64,000 nucleotides of DNA from Streptomyces sp. MA5143a (GTDB lineage: Bacteria; Actinomycetota; Actinomycetes; Streptomycetales; Streptomycetaceae), in assembly GCF_900290235.1 (NCBI RefSeq), contig NZ_OLMK01000017.1:48245-112244 (forward strand), given 5' to 3'. Under the pieces are notes generated by a model. The model ran no database searches, was not told where the DNA came from, and saw nothing but the letters and a program-made list of their open reading frames with translations. Position 1 is the stretch's first letter; each line of letters starts with the position of its first letter. Shown here piece after piece: positions 8,605 through 17,052 of the stretch. The position numbers were made by a program, and so were the translations under genes.

Positions 8605-9570
8605 GTGTCCGCAGTCTCACCCGACGGACGCAAGATGCTGCGCCTGGAGGTCCGCAACAGCCAGACCCCCATCGAGCGCAAGCCCGAGTGGATCAAGACC
8701 CGGGCGAAAATGGGTCCCGAGTACACCGCGATGCAGAAGCTCGTGAAGAGCGAGGGCCTGCACACGGTCTGCCAGGAAGCCGGCTGTCCCAACATCTACG
8801 AGTGCTGGGAGGACCGCGAGGCGACCTTCCTCATCGGCGGCGACCAGTGCACCCGCCGCTGCGACTTCTGCCAGATCGACACCGGCAAGCCCGAGGCGCT
8901 CGACCGTGACGAGCCCCGCCGCGTCGGCGAGTCCGTGGTCACCATGGACCTGAACTACGCCACCATCACCGGCGTCGCCCGCGACGACCTCCCCGACGGC
9001 GGCGCCTGGCTGTACGCCGAGACGGTCCGCCAGATCCACCAGCAGACCGCCGGCCGCGAGGGCGGCCACACCAAGGTCGAGCTGCTCGCCCCGGACTTCA
9101 ACGCCGTACCGGAGCTGCTCCAGGAGGTCTTCGCCTCCCGCCCCGAGGTCTTCGCGCACAACGTCGAGACCGTCCCCCGCATCTTCAAGCGCATCCGCCC
9201 CGGCTTCCGCTACGAGCGCTCCCTGAAGGTCATCACCGAGGCCCGCGACTACGGCCTGGTCACCAAGTCCAATCTGATCCTCGGCATGGGCGAGACCCGC
9301 GAGGAGGTCAGCGAGGCGCTCAAGCAGCTGCACGACGCGGGCTGCGAGCTGGTGACCATCACCCAGTACCTGCGGCCGAGCGTCCGGCACCACCCCGTGG
9401 AGCGCTGGGTCAAGCCGCACGAGTTCGTGGAGCTGAAGGAGGAGGCCGAGGAGATCGGCTTCTCCGGTGTGATGTCCGGCCCGCTGGTCCGCTCCTCGTA
9501 CCGCGCCGGCCGGCTGTACCAGATGGCGGTCGAGAAGCGCGGCACCTACGTCGCGTCGCAGGCCGTCTGA
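8605..9570 (+). CDS. lipA: Lipoyl synthase LipA (radical SAM)
   Basis: Inserts two sulfur atoms into protein-bound octanoate using two [4Fe-4S] clusters. The auxiliary cluster ligands are Cys56, Cys61 and Cys67 ([13 protein letters not shown]). The radical-SAM CxxxCxxC motif is Cys82, Cys86 and Cys89 (CTRRCDFCQ). The C-terminal [11 protein letters not shown] carries the conserved Arg-Ser-Ser-Tyr motif whose Ser ligates the auxiliary cluster. Length 321 aa is standard. Start is GTG at 8605 with AGGGAG 5 bases upstream; the overlapping ATG at 8603 is out of frame. It works directly after LipB. Confidence 0.98.
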   Translation: MSAVSPDGRKMLRLEVRNSQTPIERKPEWIKTRAKMGPEYTAMQKLVKSEGLHTVCQEAGCPNIYECWEDREATFLIGGDQCTRRCDFCQIDTGKPEALDRDEPRRVGESVVTMDLNYATITGVARDDLPDGGAWLYAETVRQIHQQTAGREGGHTKVELLAPDFNAVPELLQEVFASRPEVFAHNVETVPRIFKRIRPGFRYERSLKVITEARDYGLVTKSNLILGMGETREEVSEALKQLHDAGCELVTITQYLRPSVRHHPVERWVKPHEFVELKEEAEEIGFSGVMSGPLVRSSYRAGRLYQMAVEKRGTYVASQAV

Positions 9571-9917
9571 CCGTCCCCCTCGGCCTGTGGGAGCTCACTT
9601 CCGAGCCCCCGCAGGCCGTCTCCCGGCGGCGATGCGCCGACACGCCGTACGGCCAGTCGAGTGGCACGGAGTGCCAGGCAAACGTGTGAATCTGAGCACA
9701 AGAACCTACTGGCCAGTAATGGCCAATTGTCCGCGGCCCTGACCGTTCTCCCAGATGGGGGCACTGTCAGGGCCGCGTCGACGTTTGAGCGCCGCCAATC
9801 CAGGCTTCATGGGCGTTTGACCGGTCGGTCACGCCCTGGTAACACCAATCAGTGACCCTGGTTTCACACCCGGTACAGACCCGCCCCGCTCACCCGATCC
9901 CTAGGGGGGACCTCATC
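9571..9917. other. Intergenic region after lipA with palindrome and long hairpin
   Basis: 347 bases without a credible gene. It holds a perfect 12-bp palindrome at 9707-9718 (TACTGGCCAGTA) in a locally AT-richer patch and a long hairpin at 9733-9776 (listed separately). Some of this must be promoter for the small gene at 9918. No -35/-10 pair is obvious. Confidence 0.5.
9733..9776. terminator. Hairpin between lipA and the 67-aa gene (terminator or structured RNA)
   Basis: An 11-bp perfect stem (GCGGCCCTGAC at 9733-9743 with GTCAGGGCCGC at 9766-9776) encloses an inner CTCCC/GGGGG pairing. It lies 160 bp after lipA, far for a lipA terminator, so it could end a transcript that starts in the gap or be part of a small RNA. 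Confidence 0.55.
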
Positions 9918-10121
9918 ATGCAGGCCGCACCCGTCCGCGCCACGGCGATCCCGTCGTTCACCGATGCACTCCGTGCCGTCGAGTCGCTGCTCCTCAGCAG
10001 CGGCCAGCGCACCGCCCGCCGCAACGCCTGGACCTCCGTCCTGGAGGACCGACGCCGCGCCAAGGACCGCGTCGAGACCGAGCGCGTCCTCGAGGCCGCC
10101 GTCTCCACGCGCACCTCGTGA
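9918..10121 (+). CDS. Conserved 67-aa Streptomyces protein of unknown function
   Basis: Small basic, helix-rich protein (begins MQAAPVRATAIPSFTDALRA) with a central block VESLLLSSGQRTARRNAW and a charged amphipathic C-terminal helix containing LEDRRRAKDRVE. No signal peptide, membrane helix or Cys. ATG at 9918 follows a G-rich GGGGGGA site. An upstream in-frame ATG at 9852 lacks a ribosome binding site. I recall a very similar small protein next to lipA in other Streptomyces, which supports it being real, but know no function. The RR/KDR-rich helix could bind nucleic acid or a protein partner; that is speculation. Confidence 0.75.
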   Translation: MQAAPVRATAIPSFTDALRAVESLLLSSGQRTARRNAWTSVLEDRRRAKDRVETERVLEAAVSTRTS

Positions 10122-10420
10122 CGCACCACGGCTGACGCCCCACCCCGGCCACCCACGGCCCCGTGAGCGGGGGACGAGCCGACCGCCCGAAGGCTCGACC
10201 GCGATCCGCACCGCGGCCGCTCAGGCGCCGCACAGCGACCGCCGCTCAGGTGTCGCACCGTGGCCACCGAGGCCGCACACCGTGGCCGCTCAGGCACGAC
10301 CCCGCACCACCGAGGCACACCGCCGCCGCCCGGCGCCGCTCCCCCCGCGTCGTCGCCGGTCACCGGACCCCACCGGCACCGCCGTCGTCCTCGCTTCCCC
10401 GGACACGTAGACTTCGTGCC
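10122..10420. other. Intergenic, no gene seen
   Basis: About 300 bases of very GC-rich sequence between the 67-aa gene and the DUF4191 gene. Short CACCGTGGCC-like words recur near 10256-10290. The frames open here end without ribosome binding sites and have no protein-like composition. Confidence 0.4.
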
Positions 10421-11119
10421 ATGGCGAGGAAGGAACCCGCAGCGGACGCTGCGAACCCCGGGCGACTCAAGCAGATCGCTCTGACGTACAAGATGACCCG
10501 CAGGGCCGACAAGAAGATCGGTCTTGTACTCGCGGCTGTCGGAATCATCACCTTCGGTGTCTTCCTCGCGATCGGTTTCTTGATCGGTCACCCCATCTAT
10601 CTCGGCATCCTCGGCCTCCTGCTCGCCTTCCTCGCGACGGCGATCGTCTTCGGACGGCGGGCCGAGCGGGCCGCGTTCGGGCAGATGGAGGGCCAGCCGG
10701 GTGCCGCCGCGGCGGTGCTGGACAACGTGGGCCGAGGCTGGACGACCACCCCGGCGGTCGCGATGAACCGCAACCAGGACGTGGTCCACCGGGCCGTCGG
10801 CAAGGCCGGCATCGTCCTGGTCGCCGAGGGCAACCCGAACCGGGTGAAGAGCCTGCTGGCCGCCGAGAAGAAGAAGATGGCCCGGATCGTGGTGGACGTG
10901 CCGGTGCACGACCTGATCGTGGGCACCGGCGAGGGCCAGGTCGAGCTGAAGAAGCTCCGCACGACCATGCTGAAGCTGCCCCGCGTCCTGTCCGGCCCCC
11001 AGGTGACCGCCACCAACGACCGGCTCCGCGCCATGGGCGACCTGATGAGCAACATGCCGCTCCCCAAGGGTCCGATGCCCAAGGGCATGCGCATGCCGCG
11101 CGGCGGGAAGATGCGCTGA
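10421..11119 (+). CDS. DUF4191 membrane protein
   Basis: 232-aa protein matching the actinobacterial DUF4191 family in layout. A basic N-terminus (MARKEPAAD..., KMTRRADKKIG) is followed by two close hydrophobic helices at about residues 36-75 (GLVLAAVGIITFGVFLAIGF and ILGLLLAFLATAIVFGRRAE), then a soluble domain with GVPAA-like VAEGNPNRVKSLLAAEKKKMARIV and a Met/Gly/Pro-rich tail (NMPLPKGPMPKGMRMPRGGK). Function unknown. It sits upstream of the convergent RDD gene near lipA-glnA, a position I recall as conserved in Streptomyces. A strong terminator follows. Confidence 0.82.
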   Translation: MARKEPAADAANPGRLKQIALTYKMTRRADKKIGLVLAAVGIITFGVFLAIGFLIGHPIYLGILGLLLAFLATAIVFGRRAERAAFGQMEGQPGAAAAVLDNVGRGWTTTPAVAMNRNQDVVHRAVGKAGIVLVAEGNPNRVKSLLAAEKKKMARIVVDVPVHDLIVGTGEGQVELKKLRTTMLKLPRVLSGPQVTATNDRLRAMGDLMSNMPLPKGPMPKGMRMPRGGKMR

Positions 11120-11152
11120 CCTCCCCCGACTGACACCACTCCTCGTACGACG

Positions 11153-11185
11153 AAGGGGGCGCCCGGAATCCCCGGGCGCCCCCTT
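11153..11185. terminator. Bidirectional terminator hairpin
   Basis: 14-bp perfect stem (AAGGGGGCGCCCGG at 11153-11166 with 11172-11185) and 5-base loop, between the convergent DUF4191 and RDD genes. The A/T pairs at the stem base give short T-runs on both strands. Confidence 0.88.
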
Positions 11186-11221
11186 CTCGCGCGCGTAGCG
11201 GACGTGTCGCACGCGGCGACG

Positions 11222-11689
11222 CTAGATCCGCACCTCCACCGTCCGCGCCAGGCGGTCGTGGAGGCCGCGGCCGTCGCGGTCCCAGACGAGGGCGGGGAGG
11301 GCGAGGCAGAGCAGGACGCTGCGGACGACGGCGCGCCAGGGGTTCACCGTGCCGGTCTCCTGGGCGATCACCCGCAGGCCGAAGAGACGCTTGCCGGGGG
11401 TGAAGCCCACCGTGCCCAGGGTGAGGACGTGGAGCAGGAGGAAGATGAGCAGGGCCCAGTTGCTGGTGGCCTGGTCGTAGCCGTCGGTGATCAGGCCGTA
11501 TGCGATCAAGAGGCACAGCCCCCAGTCGACGGCCAGCGCCCCGAGACGGCGGCCCGGGCGGGCGATGGAGCCCGGCCCCTGCTCCGGCAGACCGAGCTGC
11601 TCGCCCCGGTAACCGAAGTCGACACCCGCGTCCTCGGCGGCCGCGCGGGGGCCGGAGAGCCACGATCCGATTGCTTGCCTCTTGTCCAC
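11222..11689 (-). CDS. RDD family membrane protein
   Basis: 155-aa integral membrane protein of the RDD superfamily: a cytoplasmic N-terminus ([20 protein letters not shown]), the RDD-like arginine block [19 protein letters not shown], two to three hydrophobic helices, the conserved [18 protein letters not shown] and a final [14 protein letters not shown] proteins are proposed transport or accessory proteins without a settled role. Start taken as GTG at 11689 because the sequence from there resembles the family N-terminus I know. An in-frame ATG at 11719 ([10 protein letters not shown]) or GTG at 11737 cannot be excluded; neither has a strong ribosome binding site. It is divergent from glnA. 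Confidence 0.8.
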   Translation of the reverse strand: MDKRQAIGSWLSGPRAAAEDAGVDFGYRGEQLGLPEQGPGSIARPGRRLGALAVDWGLCLLIAYGLITDGYDQATSNWALLIFLLLHVLTLGTVGFTPGKRLFGLRVIAQETGTVNPWRAVVRSVLLCLALPALVWDRDGRGLHDRLARTVEVRI

Positions 11690-11752
11690 CCGAACACCGT
11701 ACTGCGACCGTTCTGCCATTCGGACAGGTGGGGTCACGTACGGGATGTCCGG

Positions 11753-11790
11753 TTAACTTGTGCGAAACAAATGGGTCACGTACGAGAAAT
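11753..11790 (+). promoter_or_regulatory. GlnR-type double binding site upstream of glnA
   Basis: Four half-sites at exact 11-bp phase match the GlnR consensus gTnAc-n6-GaAAc: TTAAC (11753), GAAAC (11764), GTCAC (11775), GAAAT (11786). GlnR is the nitrogen regulator that activates glnA in Streptomyces under limitation. A further partial copy, GTCAC-n6-GATGT, lies at 11733-11748 but is separated by 4 rather than 6 bases. The site is about 100 bp before the glnA start. Confidence 0.85.
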
Positions 11791-11886
11791 CACCCGTCCC
11801 TAGGGTCGAGAGCAGCGTGTGCCACCGCACTGGCCGCACGAACGAACTACCACCCCGGCGGGATGGTCGGGAGTAGGAGGAGCTGG

Positions 11887-13296
11887 ATGTTCCAGAACGC
11901 CGACGAGGCCAAGAAGTTCATCGCGGACGAGGACGTCAAGTTCATCGACGTCCGCTTCTGCGACCTGCCGGGCGTGATGCAGCACTTCACGATCCCGGCC
12001 GAGGCCTTCGACCCGGCCGAGGAGCTGGCCTTCGACGGCTCCTCGATCCGCGGCTTCCAGGCCATCCACGAGTCCGACATGGCGCTCCGTGCCGACCTGT
12101 CCACCGCGCGCGTCGACCCGTTCCGCCGCGACAAGACGGTCAACGTCAACTTCTTCATCCACGACCCGATCACGGGCGAGCAGTACTCCCGTGACCCGCG
12201 CAACGTGGCGAAGAAGGCCGAGGCGTACCTCGCGTCCACCGGCATCGCCGACACCGCGTACTTCGGCCCCGAGGCCGAGTTCTACGTGTTCGACAGCGTG
12301 CGCTTCAAGACCTCGGAGAACGAGTCCTTCTACCACATCGACTCCGAGGCGGGCGCCTGGAACACCGGTGCGCTGGAGGACAACCGCGGTTACAAGGTCC
12401 GCTACAAGGGCGGCTACTTCCCGACCCCGCCGGTCGACCACTTCGCCGACCTGCGTGCGGAGATCTCGCTGGAGCTGGCCAAGTCCGGTCTCCAGGTCGA
12501 GCGCCAGCACCACGAGGTGGGCACCGCCGGCCAGGCCGAGATCAACTACAAGTTCAACACGCTGCTCGCCGCGGCCGACGACCTCCAGCTCTTCAAGTAC
12601 ATCGTGAAGAACGTGGCCTGGCGCAACGGCAAGACCGCGACCTTCATGCCGAAGCCGATCTTCGGTGACAACGGCTCGGGCATGCACGTCCACCAGTCGC
12701 TGTGGTCGGGCGGCTCCCCGCTCTTCTACGACGAGGCCGGTTACGCGGGCCTGTCGGACACCGCCCGCTACTACATCGGCGGCATCCTCAAGCACGCCCC
12801 GTCGCTGCTGGCCTTCACCAACCCGACGGTGAACTCGTACCACCGTCTGGTGCCGGGCTTCGAGGCCCCGGTCAACCTGGTGTACTCGCAGCGCAACCGC
12901 TCCGCGGCCATGCGTATCCCGATCACGGGTTCGAACCCGAAGGCCAAGCGTGTCGAGTTCCGCGCGCCCGACTCCTCCGGCAACCCGTACCTGGCCTTCT
13001 CGGCCCTGCTGCTCGCGGGCCTCGACGGCATCAAGAACAAGATCGAGCCGGCCGAGCCGATCGACAAGGACCTCTACGAGCTCGCCCCCGAGGAGCACGC
13101 GGGCGTCCCGCAGGTCCCGACCTCCCTCCCGGCCGTCCTCGACTCCCTCGAGCGCGACCACGAGTTCCTCCTCCAGGGCGACGTCTTCACGCCGGACCTG
13201 ATCGAGACGTGGATCGACTACAAGCGCGCCAACGAGATCGCGCCGCTCCAGCTGCGTCCGCACCCGCACGAGTTCGAGCTGTACTTCGACGTGTGA
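11887..13296 (+). CDS. glnA: Glutamine synthetase type I (GSI-beta)
   Basis: Condenses glutamate and ammonium with ATP to glutamine; the dodecameric main GS of actinomycetes. The 469-aa product has [11 protein letters not shown], the metal-binding [24 protein letters not shown], the ATP-site [19 protein letters not shown] and RVEFRAPD. The adenylylation target Tyr397 is in the final segment [11 protein letters not shown], numbering exactly as in E. coli, so it can be switched by GlnE, encoded at 47957-50959. ATG at 11887 follows an AGGAGGAG site. The GlnR-type site upstream predicts nitrogen control. Confidence 0.98.
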   Translation: MFQNADEAKKFIADEDVKFIDVRFCDLPGVMQHFTIPAEAFDPAEELAFDGSSIRGFQAIHESDMALRADLSTARVDPFRRDKTVNVNFFIHDPITGEQYSRDPRNVAKKAEAYLASTGIADTAYFGPEAEFYVFDSVRFKTSENESFYHIDSEAGAWNTGALEDNRGYKVRYKGGYFPTPPVDHFADLRAEISLELAKSGLQVERQHHEVGTAGQAEINYKFNTLLAAADDLQLFKYIVKNVAWRNGKTATFMPKPIFGDNGSGMHVHQSLWSGGSPLFYDEAGYAGLSDTARYYIGGILKHAPSLLAFTNPTVNSYHRLVPGFEAPVNLVYSQRNRSAAMRIPITGSNPKAKRVEFRAPDSSGNPYLAFSALLLAGLDGIKNKIEPAEPIDKDLYELAPEEHAGVPQVPTSLPAVLDSLERDHEFLLQGDVFTPDLIETWIDYKRANEIAPLQLRPHPHEFELYFDV

Positions 13297-13323
13297 TCGG
13301 CGCCTGAGCGCGTACGTTCGGTC

Positions 13324-13359
13324 GGCGCCCCCGTCCTGGCTTTCCAGGGCGGGGGCGCC
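13324..13359 (+). terminator. glnA terminator hairpin
   Basis: 16-bp stem with one G-T wobble (13324-13339 with 13344-13359) and a 4-base loop, 27 bp after the glnA stop and before the next small gene. Confidence 0.85.
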
Positions 13360-13410
13360 GTCGTATGGTTTCCTGCACGACTGTTCGATGGACAACGGGG
13401 AGACACGGGG

Positions 13411-13668
13411 ATGACCGAACAGGACGACAGCGAGCGGGAGTTCGACCTTCGGTGGGCGGACAACGCCGAGCACAAGGAGCCCTCCGCGCGGGCCCGGATG
13501 CTGGCCGCGCGCTGGAAGGAGAATCCGCCCGCGCCGCAGCCCTTCCGCGCCGATCCCGGCCCGCGCGCACCGCGCCGGTCGTCGTGGGTGTCGACGCTCG
13601 TGGTGTTCGGCTGTGTGGCCGGGCTGATCGCGTTGATCGGCTACCTCAACTACCGGTCCTCGTACTGA
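13411..13668 (+). CDS. Small single-pass membrane protein of unknown function
   Basis: 85-aa protein: an acidic then charged N-terminal half (EQDDSEREFDLRW, ARMLAARWKENPP) and one C-terminal transmembrane helix (STLVVFGCVAGLIALIGYL, about residues 60-78), ending YRSSY. ATG at 13411 with GGGGAGA upstream. It lies between the glnA terminator and the HtpX-like gene, same strand. The Pro-rich centre and short tail suggest a cytoplasmic domain tethered to the membrane. No family recognised. Confidence 0.75.
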   Translation: MTEQDDSEREFDLRWADNAEHKEPSARARMLAARWKENPPAPQPFRADPGPRAPRRSSWVSTLVVFGCVAGLIALIGYLNYRSSY

Positions 13669-13764
13669 ACCCGTCCCCCGCCGCCGGCCCCTGGAGCCGT
13701 GGCCGCCGCCCGAGCGCACAATGGAGGGCGGGACGGGTGCCTGCCTGAGTGCGGGGTGGTACGG

Positions 13765-14688
13765 ATGTCGAACCGGTTCCGGAGTGATCCCCGGCTGACC
13801 GCGCGGATGACGATCACGTTGTTCCTGCTCGGGTTGTTGTACGTGCTGTTCGCGGCCGCGTTGATCGCGTTGCTGAAGTCGTGGGTGCTGGTCGTGGCGG
13901 CCGCGGCCCTGCTCCTGGGGGCGCAGTACTGGTACTCCGACCGGGTCGCCCTGTACGCCATGCGCGGGCGGGTCGTGGAGGCCGAGGAGTATCTGCGGCT
14001 GCACGGGGCGGTGGACCGGCTGTGCGCGGTCGCGGACGTCCCGAAGCCCCGGGTCGCGGTGGCGGACATGGACATGCCGAACGCGTTCGCGACCGGGCGG
14101 AACGCCGATCACGCGGTGGTGTGCGTGACGACCGGGCTGCTCAGAAGGCTGGAGCCGGACGAGCTGGAGGGTGTGCTCGCGCACGAGCTGTCGCATGTGG
14201 CGCACCGCGATGTCGCCGTGATGACGATCGCCTCGTTCCTCGGGGTGCTGGCGGGACTGGTCGTGCGGTTCGCGTTCTACTCGCACATGTTCGGCGGGCG
14301 CAGGGACCAGAACACCGCCGTCGTGTTCAGCGTGGTGATGGGGGTCGCGGCCGCCGTGTACGTGCTGAGCTTCCTGCTGATCCGTGTCCTGTCCCGGTAC
14401 CGGGAGCTGGCCGCCGACCGGGCGGGCGCGCTGCTCACCGGGCGTCCCTCGGCGCTCGCCTCCGCGCTGACCAAGGTCACCGGCGACATGGCGCGGATCC
14501 CGACCCGGGACCTCAGGATTTCGCAGGCGTTCAACGCCTTCTACTTCACCCCCGCCCTGGGCGACCACCCGCACCTGGCCCGCTTCTTCGCCACCCACCC
14601 GCCTCTGGAGCAGCGGCTCGACCAGCTCGGCAGGATCTCCGTGGAGCTGGGTCAGGCCCCCGCGTCCGGGCCGGGGAAGGCGGGCTGA
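13765..14688 (+). CDS. htpX: M48 family zinc metalloprotease, HtpX-like
   Basis: 307-aa integral membrane protease that degrades misfolded membrane proteins. Two N-terminal helices (about residues 16-55) precede the zinc motif HELSH (His140, Glu141, His144). Two more helices follow (SFLGVLAGLVVRFAF and VVMGVAAAVYVLSFLLI), then the third-ligand helix RYRELAADRAG. C-terminal FATHPPLEQRLDQL is the usual M48 tail. ATG at 13765; stop 6 bp before the next gene (PspAB), so they are probably co-transcribed. HtpX and PspAB are known neighbours in actinobacteria and suggest an envelope-stress unit. Confidence 0.92.
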   Translation: MSNRFRSDPRLTARMTITLFLLGLLYVLFAAALIALLKSWVLVVAAAALLLGAQYWYSDRVALYAMRGRVVEAEEYLRLHGAVDRLCAVADVPKPRVAVADMDMPNAFATGRNADHAVVCVTTGLLRRLEPDELEGVLAHELSHVAHRDVAVMTIASFLGVLAGLVVRFAFYSHMFGGRRDQNTAVVFSVVMGVAAAVYVLSFLLIRVLSRYRELAADRAGALLTGRPSALASALTKVTGDMARIPTRDLRISQAFNAFYFTPALGDHPHLARFFATHPPLEQRLDQLGRISVELGQAPASGPGKAG

Positions 14689-14694
14689 ACCGCC

Positions 14695-15303
14695 ATGGGG
14701 CTGCTGGACGTGCTCCTCGGCCGTACGAAGCCGGTGCCGCCGGACCTGGACCGGCTGTTCGCCCTTCCCTCCGCCGCGGTGACACTGGAGGCCGCGGCCT
14801 CCCTCACCCCGACCGGGACCGGCGCGGTGTGCTTCGCGTCGGTGGAGGGCGCTGCCTTCGACGACGTACGGCGGGAGGTGCGGGCGCTGCTCAAGGCCGA
14901 CACCGACGCCGCCGGGGGCGAGGAGCGGGACGCGGCGGGTGTCGAGGCCGTGCGGGACGAGTACGGGTACTCCTGGCTCGTCTGCCGGCGGCGGCCGCAG
15001 GAACTGCCGGACCTGGTGGGTGATCTGCACACGGTCAACAGCGCCCTGGAAGGCGGCGGGTTCGGGCCGCAGCTGCTGTGTTCGATGGTCGGGTTCCGGG
15101 GCGGTGACGACAGGGAGCGGCGGCTGGGGCTCGTCTACCTCTACAAACGCGGCACGTTCTATCCGTTCGCGCCGCTGCCGGGCGAGGCGGACCGGCGGGA
15201 CAACGCGCTGGAGCTGCGGGTCAGGGCGGTCCTCGCGGAGGACCTGCGGATCGAGCCCGACCTGCGCCGATGGTTCCCCCTCTGGGGTGCCCCGGGGCTG
15301 TGA
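14695..15303 (+). CDS. pspAB: PspA-associated protein PspAB
   Basis: 202-aa soluble protein beginning MGLLDVLLGRTKPVPPDLDRLF, the typical PspAB N-terminus, and ending WFPLWGAPGL. It has GAVCFASVEGAAF, DEYGYSWLV and SALEGGGFGPQLLCSMVGF in the middle. PspAB proteins are annotated as partners of the phage-shock protein PspA in actinobacteria; their biochemical role is unknown. The gene starts 6 bp after htpX. No pspA lies in the window. Confidence 0.85.
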   Translation: MGLLDVLLGRTKPVPPDLDRLFALPSAAVTLEAAASLTPTGTGAVCFASVEGAAFDDVRREVRALLKADTDAAGGEERDAAGVEAVRDEYGYSWLVCRRRPQELPDLVGDLHTVNSALEGGGFGPQLLCSMVGFRGGDDRERRLGLVYLYKRGTFYPFAPLPGEADRRDNALELRVRAVLAEDLRIEPDLRRWFPLWGAPGL

Positions 15304-15327
15304 CCGCCCCGGGGCACGGGCCGCTAC

Positions 15328-15615
15328 CTACTTGCCGCTCTTCTGCCGCTCCTGCCGACGGGCCTCGAAGGGCCGCTCACGGCGGTAGCGGCGCTCCCAC
15401 TTCGCCTGCTGGTCGCGGCGCTCGCGGTAGGCCCGGTAGGAGGCGGGCTGTGCGCCGCCGCTCGACGACGACGGCGACGACGTCGAGCCGCCGCGGGTGG
15501 TGCGGCCGTGGCGGATGTACAGGTAGAGCAGCCCGACCGCGGCGAGCCAGAGCAGTTCGTTCGAGAAACCGAGGACGACCAGGACCGCGGTCGCCGAAAG
15601 GATCAAGGTGCCCAT
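15328..15615 (-). CDS. Small membrane protein with charged tail
   Basis: 95-aa protein: two short hydrophobic stretches at the N-terminus (TLILSATAVLVVLGF and LLWLAAVGLLYLYI), a Ser/Gly-rich hinge, and an Arg/Gln/Glu-rich C-terminus (YRERRDQQAKWERRYRR) likely to form a charged cytoplasmic helix. Start ATG 15615. Convergent with pspAB (24 bp apart), so it may be a further envelope gene. No known domain. Confidence 0.75.
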   Translation of the reverse strand: MGTLILSATAVLVVLGFSNELLWLAAVGLLYLYIRHGRTTRGGSTSSPSSSSGGAQPASYRAYRERRDQQAKWERRYRRERPFEARRQERQKSGK

Positions 15616-15861
15616 GGCGGGCCTCCTTGGGTGGGCGTGGATGGTGGCAGCGATGCCCGTCCCGCACGGTCCGGTGCCGGACGCTCGGCTGCGCCCGTCC
15701 AGGATGCTGGGCGGGCTGATCCGCCCGCATCCGAATATCGCGGACGGTGGGGCGTCCGGAGGCCGTCGGAGGGGTGGTGGTCGGTGGTGGAGGGGTGATT
15801 GTCAGTGGTGTCCGGGAGGATGGGCGGACGGGACGACTGGTGTTCGGGTGGAGGCGGCGGC
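15616..15861. other. Divergent intergenic region
   Basis: 246 bases between two divergent genes. The right half (about 15750-15860) is a G/T-rich stretch with many GTGGTGG/GGAGGGG words; no gene or clean hairpin seen. It should contain both promoters. Confidence 0.4.
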
Positions 15862-17046
15862 ATGGGGGAAGCGCGGCGGTATGTCGGAGTGGCCGAGCGG
15901 CGGGCGCGGCTCGGGGTGGGGCAGCGATTGGCCGGATCCGTGCGGGCGGCGGGGCCGGAGGAGGTCGCCGACTCGCTGGTGGCGCTGCATGGCTCGGACC
16001 CGGCGACGGTGTACCTGGCGGTGGGCGCGCGGCTCGCCGAGCCGGCGCGGACCGTGGCCGACACCGAGCGGGCGCTGTACACGGACCGGACCCTGGTGCG
16101 GATGCACGGCATGCGGCACACCGTGTTCGTGTTCCCCGCCGGTCTGACGGCCGTGGTGCACGCCTCGACCGGCATCACGGTCGCCGCGAGGGAACGGGCC
16201 GCGCTGCTGAAGGACATGGCGGCGGCCGGGGCCCCGGACGCGGCCTGGCTGAAGGAGGTCGAGGAGTCGGCGCTCACCGCGCTGGCCCGGCGCGGTCAGG
16301 CGACGGCGGCGGAACTGGCCGAGGACGAGCCCCGGTTGAGGGAACGGTTCGTGTACGCGGCCGGAAAGCCCTACGAGGGGATGCACACCGTCTCGACGCG
16401 GCTGCTGAGGGTGCTGGGCGTGGAGGGCCGGGTGGTGCGGGGCCGGCCGCTCGGTTCGTGGACGTCGAGCCAGTTCCGCTGGGCCGTGGCCCCCGCGCAC
16501 CCCGAGCTGGATGTGGCGGAGGCGCAGGCGTCGCTCCTCGGGCGGTGGCTGGCGGCGTGCGGTCCGGCGACCGAGGCCGACCTGAAGTGGTGGACGGGCT
16601 GGCGGGTCACCGAGGTCCGCCGGGCGCTCACGGCGATCGGGGCGCGGGCCGTGACGCTGGACGAGGGCACGGGGTACGTGGTCGCCGGGGGCGAGGAACC
16701 GGTCGCCGCCCCGGCCGAGCCGTGGGCCGCCCTGCTGCCGGCCCTCGACCCGACCGCGATGGGCTGGCGGGAACGCGACTGGTATCTGGCGCCGGACATG
16801 CTCCCCGCCCTGTTCGACCGCAGCGGCAACGTGGGTCCGACGGTGTGGTGGAACGGCCGCGTGGTCGGCGGCTGGGCCCAGCGGGCGGACGGCGAGATCG
16901 TGTGGCGCCTGCTCACGACGGAGGGGATCGGTACGGAGGCCCGCCGGGGGATCGCCGAGGAGGCCGAGCGGTTGCGGGCGTGGGTGGGCGAGACGCGGGT
17001 CACGCCGCGCTTTCGGACGCCGGTGGAGAAGGAGTTGGGCGCCTAG
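15862..17046 (+). CDS. HTH_42 / AlkZ-superfamily winged-helix DNA-binding protein
   Basis: 394-aa protein of the HTH_42 superfamily, which includes the DNA glycosylases AlkZ (azinomycin repair) and AlkX/YcaQ. Landmarks: QRLAG near residue 20, LVALHGSDPATVYLAV, HGMRHTVFVFP, ARRGQATAAEL (winged-helix), WWTGW, LLPALDPTAMGWRERDWYL and GNVGPTVWWNGRVVGGW. The catalytic QxQ of AlkZ is not present at the expected site, where LHGSDPATV is found, so a different subfamily or a non-glycosylase role is likely. ATG at 15862 with GGAGG 7 bases before. Confidence 0.78.
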   Translation: MGEARRYVGVAERRARLGVGQRLAGSVRAAGPEEVADSLVALHGSDPATVYLAVGARLAEPARTVADTERALYTDRTLVRMHGMRHTVFVFPAGLTAVVHASTGITVAARERAALLKDMAAAGAPDAAWLKEVEESALTALARRGQATAAELAEDEPRLRERFVYAAGKPYEGMHTVSTRLLRVLGVEGRVVRGRPLGSWTSSQFRWAVAPAHPELDVAEAQASLLGRWLAACGPATEADLKWWTGWRVTEVRRALTAIGARAVTLDEGTGYVVAGGEEPVAAPAEPWAALLPALDPTAMGWRERDWYLAPDMLPALFDRSGNVGPTVWWNGRVVGGWAQRADGEIVWRLLTTEGIGTEARRGIAEEAERLRAWVGETRVTPRFRTPVEKELGA

Positions 17047-17052
17047 TAGCTC

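Noticed and set aside
11800..15030. 1076-codon open frame on the minus strand
   Set aside because: Shadow of glnA, the htpX-like gene and pspAB. Composition is Arg/Gly/Val-rich and matches no family.
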